The position numbers and the translations under genes were made by a program. From positions 1 to 7,938 of the forward strand of contig CAAEOU010000319.1 in NCBI GenBank assembly GCA_900757695.1: a stretch of DNA of 7,938 nt, in the 5' to 3' direction. Within the stretch, counting starts at the first letter, position 1. Every line of letters starts with the position of its first letter. This document shows, one piece after another, positions 1-5,099 of this stretch. The DNA comes from an uncultured Oscillospiraceae bacterium. GTDB taxonomy: Bacteria > Bacillota_A > Clostridia > Oscillospirales > Oscillospiraceae. The notes beneath the pieces are model-generated. The model made no database searches, had not been told where the DNA came from, and saw nothing but the letters and a program-made list of their open reading frames with translations.

Positions 1-155
1 GCGCGAAAGTAGAGCACGTATTTGGTGTCGTCAAGAAACAGCTGCGTTTCCGAAAAACACGATACCGAGGGCTCGAAAAGCAGAGAGCCAAATTCAATAC
101 CATGTTCGCATTGGCGAATCTGATTCTGGCTGACAGGCCCTGCCTGGCAGCTTGA
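1..155 (+). CDS. IS5-family DDE transposase, C-terminal fragment cut by the window edge
   Basis: The reading frame starts at base 3 and gives 50 residues, beginning AKVEHVFGVVKKQLRF and ending LANLILADRPCLAA before TGA at 153-155. The segment E-H-x-F-x-x-x-K followed by K-T-R-Y-R-G-L and a hydrophobic FALANL tail is the end of the catalytic domain of IS5-type DDE transposases. The Glu of 'VEH' (residue 4 here) would be the third catalytic acid. Such enzymes cut and rejoin the ends of their own insertion sequence. The rest of the gene lies left of the window, so intactness cannot be judged. It runs towards the 3' end of the minus-strand paralog at 232-1029, which lacks its usual C-terminus. 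The family call is firm; the IS subgroup is not determined. Confidence 0.85.
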   Translation, partial: AKVEHVFGVVKKQLRFRKTRYRGLEKQRAKFNTMFALANLILADRPCLAA

Positions 156-231
156 ATCAGTGCGCTCTGTGGGCAAAAGTATGGGGTAATCCTATTGCTT
201 TTTGCTAAATGGCTTTCCGACAATGTGTATT
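1..231 (+). mobile_element. Right end of an IS5-family insertion sequence (outer edge uncertain)
   Basis: The transposase stops at 155. IS5-type elements usually end within a few dozen bases of their transposase stop, so the right terminal inverted repeat should lie somewhere in 156-231. It could extend slightly into the end of the neighbouring gene. Without the left end the inverted repeat and target duplication cannot be matched, so the boundary given is only the last base before the next gene's stop codon. An imperfect hairpin with AAAA and TTTT flanks (about 175-202, loop TAAT) lies here and could be part of the terminus or a weak terminator. I see no other gene in 156-231. Confidence 0.5.
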
Positions 232-1029
232 TTAGCATTTGTGCGGTGTTGCCCTAAGCATCTTTTCGGGATTGCAGCACTGAATTCCACAACGATAGAA
301 GCACTGAACTCCGCAACAGTCGTCCCCCACCTCTGCAATTACGCAGTAAACTGGACCTGGGGCATAGGGTCGGCAGTCGATCTCCAAGATGTCCCCTGGC
401 TGATAAGGAACCGGGAGGTTGCACGTTACTTCTCCGAACGCAGATTCGTCAAAGCAAAATTCATCATACATCCTTCGGGAAACATGATGCCGATAGTACT
501 GCAATTCTCCGCCGGGTTCGGCAATAAACGTATATTCCGGCCGCCGAAACTCCCATGCTTCTTCGGGGGTGTGCGGCTGCGACAGGTCAAATAGATCTAA
601 AGACCAATACATTTCGTCCCATTTATCATCATAATCCTCATTATTGTGGCGGTAGAACACCATGCATTCCTGCGCTTCTTTCAGATTTGCTGCCATAAAT
701 GGGCCGTCAATGGTATCATTATCATCTTTTTTATAGCCAACGAGCCAGATCTTTAGAACGCAATGCCCGGCTTCAGCCCGCTCCAGCGCCGCCAGCGCAC
801 GATTTAAGACAGCAAGGTACTCAGCGGCATCAGCCTGATAGCTCGCTTGACCGCATTTTAAGAATGCCGTAAGATACTCCCGTTTTTCTTTTAGGGAAAT
901 GGGCGCTCCGGCAATCAGCTCCATATAATCGCCGGGTCTTAGCAATTCGGGGGATGCCAACAGGTATTCCCGCAGCTCCGGAGCGTCCAGCAGCGAGATA
1001 GTTTTAGCTTGTAACATCGGCAGTTTCAA
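232..1029 (-). CDS. Acidic PGDILE-motif paralog 1, C-terminally truncated; function unknown
   Basis: This 265-aa protein is of unknown function and is the third gene of a tandem paralog array. The N-terminal block (TISLL...PELREYLLASPELL, about residues 10-31) and the middle signature (LPVPYQPGDILEIDCRPY, about 205-222) match its two neighbours closely. The siblings (326 and 334 aa) carry a further ~75 residues with a 'RR..GELP..C.WM.ALS.KI' block that is missing here. The protein instead ends in a Cys-rich tail with a duplicated CGxQC unit. I chose the TTG start at 1027-1029. It gives 'MK', aligned residue for residue with the siblings, and has AAAGGAG nine bases upstream; the ATG at 1015-1017 would remove conserved residues. 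The TTG overlaps the TGA of the preceding paralog by two bases, so translation is probably coupled. The truncation lies next to an IS5-type element and the copy may be non-functional. Confidence 0.75.
   Translation of the reverse strand: MKLPMLQAKTISLLDAPELREYLLASPELLRPGDYMELIAGAPISLKEKREYLTAFLKCGQASYQADAAEYLAVLNRALAALERAEAGHCVLKIWLVGYKKDDNDTIDGPFMAANLKEAQECMVFYRHNNEDYDDKWDEMYWSLDLFDLSQPHTPEEAWEFRRPEYTFIAEPGGELQYYRHHVSRRMYDEFCFDESAFGEVTCNLPVPYQPGDILEIDCRPYAPGPVYCVIAEVGDDCCGVQCFYRCGIQCCNPEKMLRATPHKC
277..317 (-). repeat. 24-bp-period imperfect tandem repeat encoding CGVQCFYR / CGIQCCNP
   Basis: GCACTGAATTCCACAAC at 277-293 recurs as GCACTGAACTCCGCAAC at 301-317, exactly 24 bases later with two differences. 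It lies in frame in the truncated paralog, so on the minus strand it gives two adjacent eight-residue units starting CGVQC and CGIQC. Neither sibling has this duplication. It marks the point where alignment with the siblings breaks down. Confidence 0.7.
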
Positions 1030-2006
1030 TTCATTTCACTCCTTTTGACATGTTTTATTGGACAAAATCGAAAGGTATTTTTCAGTCTGGCAATCGTCTC
1101 ACCAAAGGACGGCTCTGATTGTATTTTACTTGACAGTGCTCTCATCCAGCCACAGTTCTCTGGAAGTTCACCTGAATGCCGTCTTACATGATAAAATGCA
1201 GCAAGATAAGACTGCGGAAACAAGTCGGTATTCTCATATTTCACCTGATCCAGTGCGACGATTTTCGATGTGGCATGTGCCGTTTGATAAAGATATTGCG
1301 CTGCGCAGTCAGGATTGTCCGCAGTCAGCAGGATACCGTACACCGGCCCGTATTGATAGGGGCGGCAGTCGATCTCCAGAATGTCACCAGGATGATAAGG
1401 AACCGGAAGACTCAATTTGTCGGAAGTACGTCCAAACGCCGCCTCTGCCTGCCCGTATGGCGTTTCATCTGCATTTTGCCCATGAATATAATATTGGATC
1501 TCTCCGTGTGGATCTGCAAGAAAGGTGTAATCTTCACTGCCATACCACTGAAAGCTGTCTATAGCCTTCAAGTCATACTGTTTGATTCTCCAATACTGTA
1601 TCTGCCAGTCATCCTCATCTTCAGCACGAGCAGTTCGCAGTATTTCCGCAAAGGCATCCCAGGAATGCGTATAATAAGGACCGTCTGTATATTCCCCAAC
1701 ATTGTCAGCGCCACAAAACTCAGCGGCAATCAACGTTTCTCCGGCTGGGCGGGTCATTGATTGAAGCGCCGCATCAAGGCAGGTCACATAACGATGGACA
1801 AATTCAGCGTCACCGCTGTCTGTCAGGCTGGCTTCCAGCTCCCTTAAAAGCTCCTGCTTTGCCCACAGACTGATTGGCGCGCCTGTGATGATATTGGCGT
1901 AATCCGCAGTCTGGAGCTTTTCAGGCGATGCCAGCAGGAAGTCGCAGAGCTCTGGAGAAGAATGGAGCAGGGAGATGATTTTTTCTTGTACGGGTGTTGG
2001 CTTCAT
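1026..2006 (-). CDS. Acidic PGDILE-motif paralog 2, full length; function unknown
   Basis: This is a 326-aa protein of unknown function. The start is ATG at 2004-2006 (MKPTPVQEKIISLL), preceded by AAAGGAGG at good spacing and aligned with the MKPTSIQ start of paralog 3. A longer reading to 2087 would run through a terminator hairpin and is not credible. Visible blocks are an N-terminal helical segment (PELCDFLLASPEKL, about 18-31), a middle 'DGPYYTHSWDAFAEI' and 'YWRIKQYD' region, 'YTFLADPHGEIQYY', the signature LPVPYHPGDILEIDCRPYQY (about 225-244), and a C-terminal 'HVRRHSGELPENCGWMRALSSKI'. There is no signal peptide or membrane segment, so it is probably cytosolic. The gene sits behind its own copy of the duplicated leader. 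Its TGA overlaps the TTG start of paralog 1, making a two-gene unit. I recognise no catalytic motif. Confidence 0.85.
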   Translation of the reverse strand: MKPTPVQEKIISLLHSSPELCDFLLASPEKLQTADYANIITGAPISLWAKQELLRELEASLTDSGDAEFVHRYVTCLDAALQSMTRPAGETLIAAEFCGADNVGEYTDGPYYTHSWDAFAEILRTARAEDEDDWQIQYWRIKQYDLKAIDSFQWYGSEDYTFLADPHGEIQYYIHGQNADETPYGQAEAAFGRTSDKLSLPVPYHPGDILEIDCRPYQYGPVYGILLTADNPDCAAQYLYQTAHATSKIVALDQVKYENTDLFPQSYLAAFYHVRRHSGELPENCGWMRALSSKIQSEPSFGETIARLKNTFRFCPIKHVKRSEMN

Positions 2007-2013
2007 TGGGTAT

Positions 2014-2036
2014 TCCTCCTTTACGAGGATAGTATA
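2014..2036 (-). promoter_or_regulatory. -10-like box and SD-pairing hairpin before paralog 2
   Basis: On the minus strand TATACT (2036-2031) lies 25 bases from the ATG. No convincing -35 is seen: the expected place falls in the T-tract of the upstream terminator. Just downstream, TCCTC (2029-2025) can pair with GAGGA (2018-2014) across the six-base loop GTAAAG, covering the Shine-Dalgarno. Promoter function is tentative; the hairpin is a direct reading of the sequence. Confidence 0.35.
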
Positions 2037-2052
2037 GCAGGGAGGGTGGGAC

Positions 2053-2085
2053 AAAAAGGGAGCAGCAACCGGTGGCTGCTGCTCC
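2053..2085 (-). terminator. Rho-independent terminator after paralog 3
   Basis: On the minus strand a 12-bp stem (GGAGCAGCAGCC with GGTTGCTGCTCC, one A-C mismatch) closes a three-base loop and is followed by CTTTTT. It lies 44 bases after the stop of paralog 3 and about 50 bases before the start of paralog 2. Confidence 0.85.
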
Positions 2086-2128
2086 AAATATCATGGCGCC
2101 ATATTTTCACTTGATCCAGTCACGGAAA

Positions 2129-3133
2129 CTAATGCGAATGAAATGCAAATACTTCCCCCAAATCAACAATCGTCTGTCCAGCACTTGGATTTGCATAGAT
2201 TTTTTTCGATAGTGCTTTCATCCAACTGCACTGATCCGGAAGATCACCATCATACCGTCTGATATGATACACCGGACTGCTCACATGATACATCGCATAA
2301 ATATGCCGTTGACAACAAAAGTTAGATCGCTCATAGCCCAAGCTGTCCAATGTATCAACTAGTACACCCCAATTATTTGTTGGATAAAGATAACGTGCAG
2401 GATAGCCGGAATCGCCCGATGTAAGTATCAGGCAATAGGACGGTCCATATTGATAAGGTCGGCTGTCTACTTCCAGAATATCACCTGGCTGATAGGGCAT
2501 CGGCAGGTTGCGTTCCATATAAGTACTTTCATCTGTAGCACAGCCAAACGCTTGTACCACATACCCATATAGCGTTTCACCATCATAATCACTAAGCCGA
2601 AAGTACTGAACATCTCCATCCGGATCTGCAATATAGGTATAATACGTATTATAGTGCGCGTTATAGCCCCCAAAGAGACTATCAGAATCCGGCGTATCCC
2701 GCCAAAAATACTGCTTTATCTCCCAATACTGTATATTCCACGCCTCGTTATCTGCTTCGCGTTGCTCCTGAATGATCTCCGGGAAAACATCCCATGAGCG
2801 GACATAGTAGGGACCAAACGAACGCTCTCGCTCATCATTAGCGGCGTAAAACTGAGCGCAGAATAACTGCTCATATGTTTCTTCCAGTGGCTCCATTGCA
2901 TCCTCCACACATTCCACATAAATATGAACAAGCTCTGCGTCTTCGCTGTCTGCCAAACTTTCCTCCAGCTTTTCAAGCAGCTCGAGCTTCTTTGAAAGAC
3001 CAAGGGGAGCCCCAGCAATCAATTCTGCATAATCAGTGGTCTGAAGTAATTCAGGAGATGCCAGTAGGTATGCTTGCAGCTCCGGAGAATGGAGCAGGGA
3101 AATAGTCTCTGTTTGTATGGATGTTGGTTTCAT
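2129..3133 (-). CDS. Acidic, Tyr-rich PGDILE-motif paralog 3, full length; function unknown
   Basis: This 334-aa protein of unknown function is the first gene of the paralog array. It starts at ATG 3131-3133 with AAAGGAGG upstream and stops with TAG. By my count it has 54 Asp/Glu against 21 Lys/Arg, and 32 Tyr. Blocks shared with paralog 2 are the start (MKPTSIQTETISLLHSPEL), 'FGPYYVRSWDVFPEI', 'IQYWEIKQY', 'YTYIADPDGDVQYF', the signature LPMPYQPGDILEVDSRPYQY (about 220-239) and the C-terminal 'IRRYDGDLPDQCSWMKALSKKI'. It also has a Tyr-rich insertion (about residues 160-175) not found in paralog 2. There is no signal peptide, membrane helix or recognisable catalytic motif. It is flanked on both sides by near-identical terminator/leader units, so it looks like a self-contained transcription unit. 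Strong acidity would suit an immunity-type or nucleic-acid-mimic protein, but that is inference only. Confidence 0.85.
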   Translation of the reverse strand: MKPTSIQTETISLLHSPELQAYLLASPELLQTTDYAELIAGAPLGLSKKLELLEKLEESLADSEDAELVHIYVECVEDAMEPLEETYEQLFCAQFYAANDERERSFGPYYVRSWDVFPEIIQEQREADNEAWNIQYWEIKQYFWRDTPDSDSLFGGYNAHYNTYYTYIADPDGDVQYFRLSDYDGETLYGYVVQAFGCATDESTYMERNLPMPYQPGDILEVDSRPYQYGPSYCLILTSGDSGYPARYLYPTNNWGVLVDTLDSLGYERSNFCCQRHIYAMYHVSSPVYHIRRYDGDLPDQCSWMKALSKKIYANPSAGQTIVDLGEVFAFHSH

Positions 3134-3140
3134 CGTCTAT

Positions 3141-3163
3141 TCCTCCTTTACGAGGATAGTATA
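3141..3163 (-). promoter_or_regulatory. -10-like box and SD-pairing hairpin before paralog 3
   Basis: TATACT (minus strand, 3163-3158) lies 25 bases from the ATG, the same as in copy A. TCCTC (3156-3152) can pair with GAGGA (3145-3141) over loop GTAAAG. A transcript starting about seven bases after TATACT would lack the TCCTC arm, whereas a readthrough transcript would contain it. No good -35 element is visible. Confidence 0.35.
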
Positions 3164-3179
3164 GTAGGGACGGTGGGAC

Positions 3180-3212
3180 AAAAAGGGAGCAGTAGCCGGT
3201 GGCTGCTGCTCC
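3180..3212 (-). terminator. Rho-independent terminator of the WYL-NADAR operon
   Basis: On the minus strand a 12-bp stem (GGAGCAGCAGCC with GGCTACTGCTCC, one G-U pair) closes the loop ACC and is followed by CTTTTT. It begins 18 bases after the TAA of the HhH-GPD-like gene. It is the same element as at 2053-2085, with a slightly better stem. Confidence 0.9.
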
Positions 3213-3229
3213 AAATGTCATAATTTCAA

Positions 3230-3934
3230 TTACTTCTGTCCGCGCATATGCTCCCAAATCAGGTAATCAACTTGCCGTACAGTTAACGTCGGGTATTTTT
3301 CGTTGAGAATTTTTGTTGTTGCTTCAATAATGGGCTGTGCATCTGCTAATTCCACATTCGCGCTGTATTCGCCCTTTAAGTATCTCAGAATGTGCCGATC
3401 CGGTTTGACCTTAGTATCATCTCCGCAGAGCATTTTCAAATAAGCTAAGGATATCCCGCTTTTCTGTCCACGAATTTTCAGATACTCTGCCTCTAGCTCC
3501 GGATTCCACTTTTCTTCATAATTCTGTAGCGTTTCAATGCCATTTTCCACAAACAACTCTGCGCACATCAAAACAGCTTCTGCTTTCAAGATGCCATTGC
3601 GCGATGAAGTTCGCTGCATATTTTTTAAGTACTTTTTCCCCACGAATGCTTCAATGCCAACATTCTGGATATTGTTTTTCAGCTCACTCATTGTATGCTG
3701 CTCTTTTTCCGCAGGAAATTCTGCGTTATCACGATAAGGCGTTATATGAAAAGCCTCATAATACCGTCTTACCGTATTTTCTGTTGACGTGTATCGAACT
3801 CCAATAGAATATATTGCATCTAGCACACAAAGCGGAAGATTAGAATAGAAATACTCTTTGGGCAGTTTCGCATTACCCAAATCGAAATTCTCATCCAACT
3901 TTTTTGCAAAGTCTCTAAGCTTTTGTTCGTCCAT
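3230..3934 (-). CDS. HhH-GPD (DNA-glycosylase-like) protein
   Basis: This is a 234-aa protein, probably cytosolic. The C-terminal half has a segment 'YLKIRGQKSGISLAYL' (about 151-166) resembling a helix-hairpin-helix, then 'KVKPDRHILRYL' (about 175-186). In the HhH-GPD superfamily (endonuclease III, AlkA, MutY) a conserved Asp follows the hairpin and activates base removal; D179 would be that residue. No C-terminal four-Cys iron-sulfur motif is present. The N-terminal half (about 1-110) is not recognised. The ATG at 3932-3934 has no clear Shine-Dalgarno and a TAA lies two codons upstream, so the start cannot be earlier. It is the last gene of the operon, 23 bases after the 160-aa gene, with a terminator right behind. 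The fold assignment is from motif reading only; substrate and activity are unknown. The gene looks AT-richer than the regulators. Confidence 0.65.
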   Translation of the reverse strand: MDEQKLRDFAKKLDENFDLGNAKLPKEYFYSNLPLCVLDAIYSIGVRYTSTENTVRRYYEAFHITPYRDNAEFPAEKEQHTMSELKNNIQNVGIEAFVGKKYLKNMQRTSSRNGILKAEAVLMCAELFVENGIETLQNYEEKWNPELEAEYLKIRGQKSGISLAYLKMLCGDDTKVKPDRHILRYLKGEYSANVELADAQPIIEATTKILNEKYPTLTVRQVDYLIWEHMRGQK

Positions 3935-3957
3935 ATTTTAGCAGCATTCACTGCTTT

Positions 3958-4440
3958 TCACCAATGAAACGCTTCCCCATCCCCAGTATTCTCCCAATAC
4001 TCCCGCGCCAGCTTTTCCAGACCTTCCGCAAAGCTGTCGATATGCTGATAGCAGTCGCAGTTATAATAAGGCTGATACCGCATCCAGCCGTCCTTCAAGT
4101 GATACCCATATCCAAGCTCCGGCTTACAGACAGATCGAATCAGCCCGCGAGCGTAAGTCGTGCAGGCATCGGACGTATAGTCGCTGACACCGCTGGGATA
4201 ATCCGTCTGCGCTGTGATTGGGACGATAGCCGTCAGCAGTGCCGCACCATCCCGGGTGAGCTTCTCCTCCTCCGCTTCCTGCGTCATAAAATAATGCCAC
4301 GTGTCCAGAAACAACTTCCGAAATTCATCCAGATCCATTTTGCGGTCACAAACCAGTTCCATATTAAACTCATCCCAACGATCCGTCAAATCCATACACA
4401 TCTGCTGCCGCTGCACCTCCGGACTCAATTCATGCTTCAT
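3958..4440 (-). CDS. Unrecognised 160-aa protein in the WYL-NADAR operon
   Basis: I do not recognise this family. The protein is soluble-looking, with no signal peptide or membrane helix. Visible blocks are an N-terminal acidic helical region 'DLTDRWDEFNMEL' and 'MDLDEFRKLFLDTWHYFMTQEAEEE' (about 17-59), a central 'AIVPITAQTDYPSGVSDYTSD' (about 71-91) with 'TTYARGLIRSV' after it, then 'ELGYGYHLKDGWMRYQPYYN' (about 108-127), and an end 'LAREYWENTGDGEAFHW'. The ATG at 4438-4440 overlaps the TGA of the NADAR gene in an ATGA junction, so translation is almost certainly coupled and the two proteins are likely made together. I see no ADP-ribosyltransferase motif and therefore do not call it a DarT toxin. 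Its position makes it a candidate partner of the NADAR protein. Confidence 0.75.
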   Translation of the reverse strand: MKHELSPEVQRQQMCMDLTDRWDEFNMELVCDRKMDLDEFRKLFLDTWHYFMTQEAEEEKLTRDGAALLTAIVPITAQTDYPSGVSDYTSDACTTYARGLIRSVCKPELGYGYHLKDGWMRYQPYYNCDCYQHIDSFAEGLEKLAREYWENTGDGEAFHW

Positions 4441-5093
4441 ACGTCTGTTTCTCCCCTCAGGATCCGCAGAAAATCCTCAAAATCGTTGATCTCAGTCAGC
4501 AGTCCATTTCGGCACAGCGACACATATAGTGCCGCTGCTTTGGCTTGACAGTTGAGGCTTTTCTGCGGGTTAAATTCAATGTCCGTGAAGCCGTCATACT
4601 CCAGCAGCACCGCCGCGCGTTCCGGATTCTGCCGCAGGGCAGTCAGGTACAGCCAATCATAGAACGCCGTCTTCGGCTCCGTTGGATACGCCTGTCCTGC
4701 AAACTGAAATCCGATCAGTGCTCCGGATTCCTTTAACCGTGGATCTCGCTTTGCTTCCTTTGGCGTGCAGGTATATAGGTCCGTGTAAGGGCCGCCGGAT
4801 GCAAATACCTTACCGCCCTGAAAGACATTTTCCACCGGAACGCTTCTCTCCAGCTCCGGCACATAGATGGGCAGGGAAAACGCACTGAGGTTCCGTCCGC
4901 CCTCCAGCGGTGACTTGCCGGAGATCTCAAGGGCATGATGGCCTGGATAGGCGGCTTCATATGCTGCGTGGATTGCAGCAATATTCTTTTGCTTCTGTGA
5001 CACCGCAAAGCCGCCGTTCCATGTAAACTCCGCCTCAAAGGTGTCAAAATAGGGATAGGTTTCCCGAACCATATAAACCGGACGATATGCCAT
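4437..5093 (-). CDS. NADAR-domain protein of the DarT-associated antitoxin type
   Basis: This 218-aa protein shows the pattern of the NADAR family found beside DarT toxins. It starts MAYRPVY and has SQKQKNI (32-38), LEIS-K (55-60), LSAF (69-72), 'VENVFQGGKVFASGGPYTDLY' motifs (about 87-107), AKRDPRLK (114-121), FYDWLY (144-149) and 'YDGFTDIEFNPQKS' plus NCQA (166-184). As known for the family, DarT enzymes attach ADP-ribose to DNA bases and some NADAR proteins remove it from guanosine, acting as antitoxin. The length looks complete. The ATG at 5091-5093 is six bases after the WYL stop, and AAAAGGAG lies inside the end of that gene. The next gene overlaps by four bases. No DarT is visible in the window, so this may be an orphan antitoxin or a shield against foreign DarT. 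The family call is good; the exact substrate is inferred. Confidence 0.85.
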   Translation of the reverse strand: MAYRPVYMVRETYPYFDTFEAEFTWNGGFAVSQKQKNIAAIHAAYEAAYPGHHALEISGKSPLEGGRNLSAFSLPIYVPELERSVPVENVFQGGKVFASGGPYTDLYTCTPKEAKRDPRLKESGALIGFQFAGQAYPTEPKTAFYDWLYLTALRQNPERAAVLLEYDGFTDIEFNPQKSLNCQAKAAALYVSLCRNGLLTEINDFEDFLRILRGETDV

Positions 5094-5099
5094 TGCCGC

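Larger units (their letters stand above)
2012..2094 (-). repeat. Duplicated 83-bp leader, copy A (upstream of paralog 2)
   Basis: This segment matches 3139-3221 with 5 differences in 83 bases and no gaps (offset 1127). On the minus strand it holds, in order, a terminator hairpin with a T-tract, a TATACT box, and AAAGGAGG placed just before the paralog's ATG. The bases immediately before the start codon (2007-2011) differ between copies. The paralog and its leader appear to have been duplicated together. Confidence 0.9.
3139..3221 (-). repeat. Duplicated 83-bp leader, copy B (upstream of paralog 3)
   Basis: This is the partner of 2012-2094, with 78 of 83 bases identical. It carries the same order of terminator, TATACT box and Shine-Dalgarno. 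This copy lies between the end of the HhH-GPD-like gene and paralog 3, so the terminator also closes the WYL-NADAR operon. Confidence 0.9.

Noticed and set aside
202..594. 130-codon plus-strand open frame after the transposase
   Set aside because: It is antisense to paralog 1, has no SD, and does not continue the transposase.
1058..1760. Overlapping plus-strand open frames
   Set aside because: They are antisense to paralog 2, whose reading frame is confirmed by alignment with its siblings.
2007..2087. 27-residue N-terminal extension of paralog 2
   Set aside because: It would be translated across the terminator hairpin and T-tract, lacks a ribosome binding site, and is absent from paralog 3; the ATG at 2004-2006 has AAAGGAGG.
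3958..4440. DarT toxin partner for the NADAR protein
   Set aside because: There is no ADP-ribosyltransferase pattern and the protein is shorter than DarT; left as unrecognised.
3964..4548. 194-codon open frame on the plus strand
   Set aside because: It is antisense to the 160-aa gene and NADAR end, with no SD and no recognisable motif.
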